64,000 nt of DNA from Chitinophaga silvisoli (GTDB lineage: Bacteria; Bacteroidota; Bacteroidia; Chitinophagales; Chitinophagaceae): the NCBI RefSeq assembly GCF_003412465.1, contig NZ_QTJV01000009.1, positions 310,001 through 374,000 of the forward strand, written 5' to 3'. A program made the translations under genes and the position numbers. Positions 42,601 to 49,963 of this stretch are shown in pieces. The stretch's first letter is position 1, and each line of letters opens with the position of its first letter. The notes below the pieces were generated by a model. That model did not search any database. It was not told where the DNA came from and saw only the letters and a list, made by a program, of their open reading frames with translations.

Positions 42601-42817
42601 CCACACCGTTCACGGCTTCTTCGATTGGCGTAGCTACGGAACGGGCGACTACTTCGGCGTTAGCGCCGGGGTAGGATGCTGTTACGGCCACGCAGGGAGG
42701 GGCGATGTCCGGGAACTGTGTAACCGGTAAGGTTAGTAGTGATAAGATTCCCAATAGTACCAGCAGGATGGAGACCACCGTTGCGAGTACAGGCCTTTCT
42801 ATAAATCTTCTTAACAT
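39650..42817 (-). CDS. RND multidrug efflux pump, HAE1/AcrB type
   Basis: Inner-membrane proton-driven pump of 1055 aa with the 12-helix RND plan: MLRRFIERPVLATVVSILLV at the start, the proton-relay Asp pair in GIVVDDAIVVVEAVHAKMER, and GLLAKNAILIVEYAVQRRKS in the second half. Two large periplasmic loops lie at about 35-340 and 560-870. The family exports drugs, detergents and dyes. It sits between the adaptor and channel genes (51 and 22 nt), so all three parts come from one transcript. Full length, no broken motif. Confidence 0.97.
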   Translation of the reverse strand: MLRRFIERPVLATVVSILLVLLGILSLLTLPVTQFPDIAPPCVAVTASYPGANAEVVARSVATPIEEAVNGVENMTYMTSTSNNDGSMTLSVYFKLGTNPDLAAVNVQNRVSKATALLPSEVVSAGITTEKKQNSMIMVVNLMSNTPEYDEKFLQNYAKINIIPELQRITGVGQAMVFGAKDYSMRIWLHPDRLAANNLSPQDVLNSIHEQNIEAAPGRFGESSDRAFEYVLKYKGKLNQHQDYENMVLKANADGSLLRLKDVARVEFGSFTYSSDTKVNGRYGIGIAIYQTAGSNANDIQVAANALMKKASLQFPKGVEYFNIYSTKEYLDESIDQVKHTLLEAFILVFIVVFIFLQDFRSTLIPAIAVPVAIIGTFFFMQLFGFTINLLTLFALVLAIGIVVDDAIVVVEAVHAKMERINMSPRNATITSMQEISGAIISITLVMAAVFVPVGFMQGPAGVFYRQFAFTLAIAILISALNALTLSPALCALLLKNKHHGDEHQPKHVAMGFGSRFFNAFNTGFNAVTAKYINSLRFLVRRKWIAIGGLAIITAVTVYLVKRTPTGFIPTEDNGFVVYSVTMPPGASLQRTREVVGKVEKIMHDFQSVNAYLSISGFNIITSSYSSAYGVGFVKLKPFQQRGQVKDLKAVMGMMQGALAGIPEANIFMFNMPTVPGFSNVDGFEVILQDRSGGPLDKLANTSYGFIGELMKRKEIAFAFTTFNAGNPQYSVQIDESKAKQLGVKVSDILQTLQVYYGSTYASDFNRFGKYYRVIVQADVPARAEPSSLDEVYVKNETGEMVPMNSVVKLERVYGPETVTRNNLFNAVSINGQPKPGYSSGDAIRAVEEVAAQYLPRGYSYEWVGMTKEEIAAGGQAGIIFLLCLIFVYFLLSAQYESYILPFSVILSIPLGIFGVFAFINIAGIDNNIYVQVGLIMLIGLLAKNAILIVEYAVQRRKSGMGLLASALEAAKLRLRPILMTSFAFIAGLTPLMRATGSSAQGNRSISFGAAGGMLTGVLLGIFVIPVLFIIFQYIQERISGKPVRQEDLTTAAEY

Positions 42818-42868
42818 AATTTTTTTTTGTTTTTTTTAAAATGGAAAATGCTTAAAAAAGCTTTCCAC

Positions 42869-44056
42869 TTACAATGGCTTAACCTTCAGCAGGCTATCCA
42901 AACTTATTGGCTGTGGGGTAATTACCGCGCCATCCTGCAATCTTCCTAATCCTGCATATACAATACTTTCGCCGGCCTGCAGTCCTTTTTCCACAAAGTA
43001 GTAAGCACCATTTTTACCGGAGATGGTAATTGGTTTGCTCGCTACTTTATTGCTGTCGCCTACTGTGAATACAAATACTTTGTCCTGCAGCTCAAAAGTC
43101 GCTTCCTGTGGCACCAGCAGTGCAGCAGAAAGTTGTTCCGGAATACGTACTTTACCGGTATTTCCAGAGCGGAGCAGACCAGCACTATTGGGGAATGAAG
43201 CACGGAAGCTCACTGCACCCATAGTTTTGTCGAACTGACCTTCCATAGTTTCTACATGACCTTTTTCGGAATAGATGCTATTGTCAGGCAGTACCAGTTC
43301 TACAGCAGGTAATTGTTTTACTTTGTCAGCGACGGTATTACCAGCTATTTTATTTTTGAATTTGAGAAAGTCGATTTCACTCATGGAGAAATAAGCATAC
43401 ACTTCATTTACATCTGATAATAATGTAAGTGGCTGTGTTTCTCCACGACCCACCAGGCTACCGGTTTTGAAAGGAATACGACCGATGTAACCACTTACCG
43501 GAGCGGTGATGAGGGTATATCCTACATTGATGCGGGCATTGCTAACATTGGCCTGTGCCTGTGCTACGTTGGCCTTTGCGGCCTGGTAAGCAGCGTTGGC
43601 AGTTTTCAGCTGAACGTCCGATACCACATTGTTTTGCACGAGTGGTGTAAGGCGGTTTACTTCAACCAGTGCTTTTTCTTCATTGGCCTGTGCGGCTAAT
43701 AAGAGTGCAGATGCATTGCTGAGTTGTTCCTGGTAAGGGCGGTCGTTGATACGGAATAAAGGCTGGCCCGCTTTTACATAGGCACCTTCATCAACAAAGA
43801 TTTTGTCGAGGTATCCATCTACCTGAGGGCGGATTTCAACGTTTACCTTTCCTTCTAAAGTTGCGTTGTACTCGCGGTAAGTAGTAGCAGGAACGGCAGC
43901 TACTTTCAACACTGGCAGTACGGCTGCCGGCTGACCTGCATTTTCCGGCTTTGCAGAAGAAGAGGCACATGATGAAAGGAACGCAACAATGATGATACTA
44001 TAAAGAAGACCCACTGGTCCATGTTTTTTGTGCGCTTGTTGTAATAAGTAATTCAT
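42869..44056 (-). CDS. RND efflux periplasmic adaptor (membrane fusion) lipoprotein
   Basis: Adaptor subunit of 395 aa. The ATG at 44056 gives a lipoprotein signal (IIIVAFLSSC with Cys30); an upstream in-frame start would add 23 residues. Biotinyl-lipoyl and hairpin segments are visible: VNVEIRPQVDGYLDKIFVDE, GAYVKAGQPLFRI, then a coiled-coil hairpin (AQANEEKALVEVNRLTPLVQ ... VSDVQLKTANAAYQAAKANV) and the second half lipoyl motif (INVGYTLITAPVSGYIGRIP). First gene of the operon; the spacer upstream is 386 bp long. Confidence 0.95.
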   Translation of the reverse strand: MNYLLQQAHKKHGPVGLLYSIIIVAFLSSCASSSAKPENAGQPAAVLPVLKVAAVPATTYREYNATLEGKVNVEIRPQVDGYLDKIFVDEGAYVKAGQPLFRINDRPYQEQLSNASALLLAAQANEEKALVEVNRLTPLVQNNVVSDVQLKTANAAYQAAKANVAQAQANVSNARINVGYTLITAPVSGYIGRIPFKTGSLVGRGETQPLTLLSDVNEVYAYFSMSEIDFLKFKNKIAGNTVADKVKQLPAVELVLPDNSIYSEKGHVETMEGQFDKTMGAVSFRASFPNSAGLLRSGNTGKVRIPEQLSAALLVPQEATFELQDKVFVFTVGDSNKVASKPITISGKNGAYYFVEKGLQAGESIVYAGLGRLQDGAVITPQPISLDSLLKVKPL

Positions 44057-44442
44057 AAAAATTGTTCGTTTTAAAAAAAGTATGGCAATAGCGTGCCACG
44101 CCGCCAGTGGCGGAAAATCAGGCAAAAAATCTCCCCGCCCGCTATTTACGGGTACCCAGGCAAAAAACCTCCCATTACGGTTGTTACCGGTTATTTAAAT
44201 AACGACAGCCATCGGAGATAGAAAGATCAGCCCTCCCGCCTGTACCGGGAAGCCAGATAACAAAGTTTTTGATTGGTTACTGCTAAGAGAAACTTATGAA
44301 CAGGTTAGCAGGAGAAATTTAGATACTTCATGTGCTAGTGGTTTTTAAGGACAACATTGTTTCAACGTCATCATGTTATGATTATTATAACCTTACAAAA
44401 GTACAATGAGAATCAAGGATGTTCATTAAACTAATCGCGGTA
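44057..44442. promoter_or_regulatory. Regulatory spacer ahead of the efflux operon
   Basis: No gene. It holds a perfect 14-bp palindrome GTTATTTAAATAAC at 44190-44203, a CCGCC-AGT-GGCGG hairpin at 44101-44113 close to the adaptor start, and on the minus strand a TACTTTTG box (44403-44396) that fits the TAnnTTTG -7 consensus but lacks a clear -33 partner. Likely the operator-promoter area of the pump. Confidence 0.4.
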
Positions 44443-45324
44443 TTAATTGTACTTTTCCCGGATACTCTTTTGGAAGGTCGCAGGCGTATATCCCGTATGT
44501 TTTTTAAAGAAACGATTGAAATAGCCATCGTCCTCAAACTTAAGCTCCCACGCTATTTCCTTGATTGTATGTTCTCCGTAAAACAACAATCGTTTCGCCT
44601 CCATAATCCGCTTCTCGTCAATTATCTGCTTGGCAGTTTTACCCAACACAGCTTTAATTGTATCATTCAGATGACCCGGGGTTACGTACAACATATCCGC
44701 ATAATGCGCTACCTGCGTTTTGTCCTTATAATGTACATCAGACAATTCGTCAAACTGACGAACAATGCGGTTCGGCAGCGTGTCCGTTTGCATCGCAGCA
44801 ATGTCACGTTGTGGTAAACGGGAAATAGCGGCTATCAGGGAATGCAGCAAATTGCGGATAATCAGTTCGCGCAATGGCTGGCTGGATTCCATCTCTTTCA
44901 GCATGAGCCTTGCGAATCCCATAAGGTCTTTCAGTTGAGTATCTGTCAGCTCAATCACAGGTGTACCACACACACATCCCCAGCAGATAGGACTACCTAA
45001 TCCGGTTTCATTCACCAGAAATTCCTGGGAAAAAATGATATTAACGACCTCGCATAAACTATCCCCGGTGTGCTGATGCACCTGATCAGGATACAACATC
45101 ACGACTGCAGGACCCTTGACAGTGTATTTTTCAAAGTCAATGTATTGAGTTGTTTCGCCTGATAGCACCAGCGTAATACTGAAATGCTTACGGCGGTGCG
45201 GTTCTTTCAGATCTTCTGGTTGTACCAGGTAGGTAGTTCGGTTGATAAAAAACCCTTTCAAAGGATTTTGTAAATCAGCGCAATCGTCAACATTATAAAC
45301 TGGTATGACTACATTAGTCTTCAT
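44443..45324 (-). CDS. AraC-family transcriptional regulator
   Basis: Regulator of 293 aa with sensor part (HRRKHFSITLVLSGETTQYI, GPAVVMLYPDQVHQHTGDSL) and DNA-binding domain (VAHYADMLYVTPGHLNDTIK, HTIKEIAWELKFEDDGYFNR, FFKKHTGYTPATFQKS). It stands directly upstream of the efflux operon on the same strand and is a plausible activator of it. A TATTTTTG box at 45483-45476 may be its promoter, with a MarR-type palindrome about 70 bp further upstream. Confidence 0.92.
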   Translation of the reverse strand: MKTNVVIPVYNVDDCADLQNPLKGFFINRTTYLVQPEDLKEPHRRKHFSITLVLSGETTQYIDFEKYTVKGPAVVMLYPDQVHQHTGDSLCEVVNIIFSQEFLVNETGLGSPICWGCVCGTPVIELTDTQLKDLMGFARLMLKEMESSQPLRELIIRNLLHSLIAAISRLPQRDIAAMQTDTLPNRIVRQFDELSDVHYKDKTQVAHYADMLYVTPGHLNDTIKAVLGKTAKQIIDEKRIMEAKRLLFYGEHTIKEIAWELKFEDDGYFNRFFKKHTGYTPATFQKSIREKYN

Positions 45325-45645
45325 ATCACATTCAGTTTAGTCGTTAAAAAGAGGAGGGCTCAGTTGTAAAAGTTCAGAGGCTTGCCATTCTAGCTACAGA
45401 AAAGGCATGGATTAATTAGTCGGCAGGATTGTAATCAGTAGATGATTAGCAGATGATATCTATTACATAGTGCGACAAAAATATACTTTACATTTCATTT
45501 TTCATCGAACTATTTTTACATGATAAATATATTTATATCTGCGATTATAATTAGCCGGCTAATTAAATAAGTAAAAAATAATATTTTTTACCCCATTATT
45601 ACCTCATGAATTAAGCAGTCTCCCTGCATGAAATACGTAAAAATG
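45325..45645. other. AT-rich spacer between AraC and MarR genes
   Basis: Holds the probable AraC promoter (TATTTTTG at 45476-45483, minus strand) and the MarR-type palindrome at 45548-45565. No open frame of note. Confidence 0.5.
45548..45565. promoter_or_regulatory. MarR-type palindrome upstream of AraC gene
   Basis: TAATTAGCCGGCTAATTA, a perfect 18-bp palindrome. Its 12-bp core TTAGCCGGCTAA is identical to the site in the MarR promoter at 46097-46108. It lies 81 bp after the MarR stop and 224 bp before the AraC start. Confidence 0.7.
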
Positions 45646-46080
45646 TTATTTCTTCAGATTTTCCAATACCTGCATGAGCAGTCGTTTTAAGATAATCTTT
45701 TCTTCCGTACTTAGTCCTTCTACCATTTGTTGTTCCAATTGGTTCCAGGTTTGTTCTGTGATATTCATAGCGGCTTCCTTACCTTTTTCAGTAAGGGAGA
45801 CGCGGACTGCGCGTTGGTCTGTACAGCATTTTTCTTTTACCAGGAAGCCATTTTTTTCGAGACGGTCAGCCATCCGGGTGACGGTAACGGGCGTGACTTC
45901 CATATTAGTAGTCAAATCACTGAGCATGATGCCGTTGTGACATAGGACCTGCTGGAGGAAGATCTCCTGGCCCGCATGCAGATTGTATGCGGCAAGCATT
46001 TGATTCCCCTTGTTCCTGTGCGCTTTTCCGATTTGTACCAACAGGTGACCCAGGGTACTGCACATAAGCGGTTTGTTCAT
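45646..46080 (-). CDS. MarR-family transcriptional regulator
   Basis: Winged-helix dimer of 144 aa, full length for the family. Motifs: GIMLSDLTTNMEVTPVTVTR, MADRLEKNGFLVKEKCCTDQ, RAVRVSLTEKGKEAAMN, the last being the wing with its conserved D-R. Probably a repressor whose ligand is a toxic small molecule. A TTAGCCGGCTAA palindrome lies 16 bp before the start codon, between promoter boxes, and a second copy stands 5' of the AraC gene next to the efflux operon, so it may govern both. A start at Met6 is possible because the predicted transcript begins almost at the ATG. Confidence 0.93.
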   Translation of the reverse strand: MNKPLMCSTLGHLLVQIGKAHRNKGNQMLAAYNLHAGQEIFLQQVLCHNGIMLSDLTTNMEVTPVTVTRMADRLEKNGFLVKEKCCTDQRAVRVSLTEKGKEAAMNITEQTWNQLEQQMVEGLSTEEKIILKRLLMQVLENLKK

Positions 46081-46084
46081 GAGG

Positions 46085-46115
46085 CAAATATAATAATTAG
46101 CCGGCTAAATAAAAG
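46085..46115 (-). promoter_or_regulatory. MarR promoter with operator in its spacer
   Basis: On the minus strand, TATATTTG at 46092-46085 matches the -7 box exactly; a TTTT at about 46114 is close to the -33 TTTG at the right 19-nt spacing. The palindrome TTAGCCGGCTAA (46097-46108) fills the spacer, so a bound repressor would block polymerase. Confidence 0.6.
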
Positions 46116-46121
46116 GATATT

Positions 46122-46162
46122 CAAAAAAAAACGCCTTTACATATAGTAAAAGCGTTTTTTTT
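46122..46162 (-). terminator. Terminator of MutS2 gene (bidirectional)
   Basis: Stem AAACGCCTTTAC / GTAAAAGCGTTT with loop ATATA, and T runs on both strands. Confidence 0.85.
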
Positions 46163-46176
46163 ATGAAATTATCAAA

Positions 46177-48300
46177 TTACCTGGCTGCCGGTTCCTTTTC
46201 CTTTGGCCTTTCCTTTACCAAGATCAGATCCGCCAGCGGCACATTCATAGGGATATTTCCCAATTTCACGATCCCGCGCTTATCCCTGATCTCGATGAGC
46301 TTGCCCACCTGACCATTGGTTTTGATCTTTACCAGGTCATTCAGCTGCAAATCGCTGCCTATTACTTCCTGGAATTTATCCTGCACCTTCTTCTCCAGCT
46401 TGTCATTAATTGCCTTCTCACGCTTCCTGAACAGCAAGGCCTCCGCCTGCTTCATCACCTTCTGCTTATCATCAGAACGCTTCCACTCTATCACTATCTG
46501 CTTCATCTTGCGCTCCATATCCTTCAGATAGGCCAGTTCGTCCTCCTTAATTTTATTCTGGAGTTTCAGCATGCCGAACTGCTGGTTCTTCCTTTCTTTG
46601 TCAGAAAGCACCTCATACTCGCGCTTCAGGCGCTCGTTTTCACGCAGTAACTGCTGTAATTCCTTCTCTTTCGCTTCCACTTTCTGCAGATCCTGTTCTG
46701 CCTTGTTCAGGAGCTTATCCAGCTGGAAGTGGCCTTCATCCACCAAATTCCTGGCCCTGTTGATCAGGGAAGGATGCAGACCGATCCGCTGTGCAATCGA
46801 GAATGTATACGAGCTACCCGGCTTACCTACAATCAGTTTGTACATCGGCGACAGGTTTTGCTCATCAAAGCCCATCGCACCGTTAATGATCCCTTTCACT
46901 TTGTTTGCCATTACCTTCAGGTTCAGGTAGTGGGTCGTTACAATACCAAAGGCATGCTTCTTCGCCAGTTCCTCCATGATCACCTCCGCAAAGGCACCAC
47001 CCAGGTTCGGGTCAGAACCACCTCCCAGCTCATCGATAAAGAAGAGGGTCTTACCGTTCGCATTCTCTATGAAATATTTCATGTTCTTCAGGTGCGAACT
47101 ATAGGTACTCAACTCAAACTCGAGCGACTGGGTATCCCCGATATGAATCATCAGTTGCCTGAAAATACCAATCTGGGAACTTGGGTGTACCGGAACAAGC
47201 AGCCCTGCCTGCAGCATCAGCTGAATCAGCCCGACTGTTTTCATGGTTACCGTTTTACCACCGGCATTCGGACCACTGATCACCAGGATATGATTATTGT
47301 TGTCCAGCGTGAGATTGATGGGAATAGTCGGTTTCGTATTGCGGCGGTTGTACAACAGCAACAAGGGGTGATACGCATCTACCAGGTGGAGTTGCGCACC
47401 TGGTGTGAGCATGGGGTAATTACCATCCATATCCAGGGCCAGCTTGGCTTTTGCACGGATAAAGTCGTAAGTACCGAGTATGATGTGGTAGTTGTTCAAC
47501 AGCGCTGAATGTTTAGAAAGATCGGCCGTCAGGGTACGCAAAATCTTGTACACCTCACGGTTCTCATCCCTTTCCAGGGCCGCCACATCGTTATTCAGTT
47601 CAATGGTTTCTTCCGGCTCTACGAATGCGGTACGGCGGGTATCGGACTCCCCGTGAAGAATACCTTTTACCATACGCTTGTTCTCCGCATAGATAGCCAC
47701 TACCCTTCTGCCATTCAGAAAAGCTTCACCAGTATCCGCGAGATAACCCAGTTTACTGAGTTTAGACAAACTACGGTCGAATACACGACGCAGTTCATTC
47801 CGCTTGCGGAACAGGGACATACGGATCCTGGACAACTCCGGAGTCGCGTTATCCCTGACCATTCCTGCCTCATCCAGAATTTCATCGATGATCAGGATGA
47901 TCTTCTTTTCGTAGTGGGTATGTGTGATCACCTCGAACAGACCTGCATAAGTAACACGCCTGTCATGATCAAAAAAGCGCACTATGCTGCCCATGCTTTC
48001 GGCCAGCTTGCGCAATTGCATTACCTGCTCGCCGCTCAAAACGGCTCCCTGGATGCCCAGAAGGCGCAGTTCATTTTTCAGGTTCAGTACATAATCGTTG
48101 GGAAAATGTTCCTGCAGCAGGGTGAGCTGCTTATATTCGTGCGCCTGCTGTAATGCCGTTTTTACGTAGTCTATGTGGGTATGTAAACGCAGTTCCTGCG
48201 CCATTTCTTTACCCAGCTCCGTCTTACAATGTTCCTCCAACAAGGCCTGTACCTTGTCGAATTCCAGCTGTACTAACGCTGAATCGGGAAAATACTTCAT
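46177..48300 (-). CDS. MutS2-family ATPase without Smr domain
   Basis: DNA-repair-type MutS protein of 707 aa. The ATG at 48300 (MKYFPDSALVQLEFDKVQAL) is preferred over one 21 nt earlier. The core (clamp and lever) precedes Walker A GPNAGGKT at 343-350, then FFIDELGGGSDPNLGGAFAE (Walker B), followed by a coiled-coil region rich in Lys/Glu at about 510-620 and a final KOW-like strand segment (GKLIEIRDKRGIVKLGNIPM). Typical MutS2 is about 780-800 aa and ends in an Smr nuclease domain; that domain is absent. It may act on ribosomes or recombination intermediates through the ATPase alone. Confidence 0.9.
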   Translation of the reverse strand: MKYFPDSALVQLEFDKVQALLEEHCKTELGKEMAQELRLHTHIDYVKTALQQAHEYKQLTLLQEHFPNDYVLNLKNELRLLGIQGAVLSGEQVMQLRKLAESMGSIVRFFDHDRRVTYAGLFEVITHTHYEKKIILIIDEILDEAGMVRDNATPELSRIRMSLFRKRNELRRVFDRSLSKLSKLGYLADTGEAFLNGRRVVAIYAENKRMVKGILHGESDTRRTAFVEPEETIELNNDVAALERDENREVYKILRTLTADLSKHSALLNNYHIILGTYDFIRAKAKLALDMDGNYPMLTPGAQLHLVDAYHPLLLLYNRRNTKPTIPINLTLDNNNHILVISGPNAGGKTVTMKTVGLIQLMLQAGLLVPVHPSSQIGIFRQLMIHIGDTQSLEFELSTYSSHLKNMKYFIENANGKTLFFIDELGGGSDPNLGGAFAEVIMEELAKKHAFGIVTTHYLNLKVMANKVKGIINGAMGFDEQNLSPMYKLIVGKPGSSYTFSIAQRIGLHPSLINRARNLVDEGHFQLDKLLNKAEQDLQKVEAKEKELQQLLRENERLKREYEVLSDKERKNQQFGMLKLQNKIKEDELAYLKDMERKMKQIVIEWKRSDDKQKVMKQAEALLFRKREKAINDKLEKKVQDKFQEVIGSDLQLNDLVKIKTNGQVGKLIEIRDKRGIVKLGNIPMNVPLADLILVKERPKEKEPAAR

Positions 48301-48484
48301 CTTATATTTAATTCCATACAAAGCCTGTGGTTACATAGCACAGGCGGTTAAAATTGGCTTTTAGCCTTCAAAAAGAATGTTAAAGTTAATTAACTTGGCG
48401 ATCTGTTACATCAACATTATCGTAATTTAACTTGTTAGGGGTCGAAGTCGTTATACGTACAAAACTACTCCAAACGATAAAAAC

Positions 48485-49141
48485 ATGCGAAGATACTCAT
48501 TATTAAGCTGTTTGCTTGCAATAACCTTTGTAGCCTGTGCCCAGAGCAAACAATCGAAAGAAAAAGTTCCAGGAGATCTCTCAGTTCCCAAAAACGCAAA
48601 AGTCGAAACTGCGACCTTTGGCGGTGGCTGTTTCTGGTGTACGGAAGCACAGTTCCAGTACCTGGATGGGGTGTTGAAAGTAGAGTCAGGTTTTTCCGGT
48701 GGTACCGTGGCCAACCCCAGTTATGAGGAGGTATGTACAGGCACTACAGGCCATGCCGAGGTGATCCAGGTAACTTATGACCCGGCCAAAGTTTCTTACG
48801 AAGAATTACTGCAGGCTTTCTGGACTGCCCACGACCCCACCCAACTGAACAGGCAGGGGAATGATGTCGGCACCCAATACCGGTCCGTGATCTTCTACCA
48901 CAATGAAGATCAGCACAAACTGGCCCAGGAGTATAAAGAGAAACTGGATAAGTCAGGGGCATATGATAAGCCGGTGGTCACCGAGATAGCACCGTTTACA
49001 AAGTTCTACAAAGCGGAGGATTATCACCAGGATTATTATAAGGAGAATGGTTCCCAGCCTTATTGTCACTTTGTAATAGCACCCAAACTGGAGAAATTTA
49101 AGAAGGTTTTCAAGGATAAACTCAAACCTGGTTCTAACTGA
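48485..49141 (+). CDS. msrA: Peptide-methionine (S)-S-oxide reductase
   Basis: Repairs methionine sulfoxide in proteins of the envelope. The 218-aa product begins with a lipoprotein signal (MRRYSLLSCLLAITFVACAQ; Cys18), so it is anchored in the periplasm or outer membrane. The active site GCFWC is at 48-52 (Cys49 is the nucleophile), with YLDGVLKVESGFSGG, HAEVIQVTYDP, FWTAHDPTQLNRQGNDVGTQ and YRSVIFYHN in the order of the family. The end KNGSQPYCHFVIAPKLEK-type (ENGSQPYCHFVIAPKL) holds the resolving Cys. Divergent from mutS2, 184 bp apart. Confidence 0.95.
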   Translation: MRRYSLLSCLLAITFVACAQSKQSKEKVPGDLSVPKNAKVETATFGGGCFWCTEAQFQYLDGVLKVESGFSGGTVANPSYEEVCTGTTGHAEVIQVTYDPAKVSYEELLQAFWTAHDPTQLNRQGNDVGTQYRSVIFYHNEDQHKLAQEYKEKLDKSGAYDKPVVTEIAPFTKFYKAEDYHQDYYKENGSQPYCHFVIAPKLEKFKKVFKDKLKPGSN

Positions 49142-49147
49142 TTGCAG

Positions 49148-49182
49148 AAAAACGCTTTGTCATGATGACAAAGCGTTTTTTG
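49148..49182 (+). terminator. Terminator of msrA
   Basis: 16-bp stem AAAACGCTTTGTCAT / ATGACAAAGCGTTTT with almost no loop, ending in TTTTTTGTT. Begins 7 nt after the stop. Confidence 0.85.
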
Positions 49183-49255
49183 TTAACAGGAAAAATTTTA
49201 ATTATACATATTAAAAAATTTATTATATTGCTATAGTACAATCCCAACCTATGCT

Positions 49256-49936
49256 ATGAATCACGTTACTACTCAATCCCTGTTCACACTGATCCGCCGC
49301 GATGCTGTTTTAATTTCATTTCTGGAAACCGGTACCATATCCAAAGGAGAACGATTCCTGAACGATCCCAGATACAATGAACCAGCATTACTCCAAATCA
49401 TCGCCCCTCATTTTGAACCTGTCTTTACTGCTGCAGTGATTACCGCCCTGCAAATGAAGGATACCCAAATGATGCGGGACCTGATGGCGAATCCGCTCCT
49501 GCTCGACGATTGTCACCAATCCAGGAGCTACACGGCCATCCTGCAATTCCTGAATGAACGGGAAAGCCAGTTACTCTCCGTAAGACACCAATTGCAGCTG
49601 GCACAACCTGTTGATGCCCTGGCATTGGAAGCCACGGCAGACATCGTGTATATCTGCCTGCTCAATTTACTCCCGGATGAATTCCATTCTTTCCGCACAG
49701 AATATTGTAAAGAGGTGATAAAGACCGCCCGCATACTGGCGAAGAAACATCATAAGATGGCCATTATTATGCTTTCCAATATCCTGGAACTGAAATGTGA
49801 TATTCCTTCACACCTGCAGGCGGAAAAACTTTACAATGAATTACAGGCAGAAATACCTGAACTGAGCAGACAAATTCCCGCCGCACGTACCTCCATCTGG
49901 GTGGCTATCGGTAGCCTATATTCTAAGTTATTTTAG
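49256..49936 (+). CDS. Hypothetical all-helical protein
   Basis: 226-aa cytoplasmic protein with no recognised family. It is rich in Leu/Ile/Ala and predicted mostly helical: FTLIRRDAVLISFLETGTIS, ALLQIIAPHFEPVFTAAVIT, LEATADIVYICLLNLLPDEF, KEVIKTARILAKKHHKMAII. The spacing of repeats is HEAT/TPR-like but no signature is strong enough. No catalytic motif or signal. It follows msrA by a terminator, so it has its own promoter, and it precedes the esterase gene by 27 nt. Confidence 0.7.
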   Translation: MNHVTTQSLFTLIRRDAVLISFLETGTISKGERFLNDPRYNEPALLQIIAPHFEPVFTAAVITALQMKDTQMMRDLMANPLLLDDCHQSRSYTAILQFLNERESQLLSVRHQLQLAQPVDALALEATADIVYICLLNLLPDEFHSFRTEYCKEVIKTARILAKKHHKMAIIMLSNILELKCDIPSHLQAEKLYNELQAEIPELSRQIPAARTSIWVAIGSLYSKLF

Positions 49937-49963
49937 TATTTTTCGCAGAGATTTACTGCTGCT

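Noticed and set aside
46729..48153. Long reading frames of 259 and 214 aa on the plus strand
   Set aside because: They are antisense to the well-supported MutS2 gene and show no family motifs; the codon pattern follows from the sense strand.
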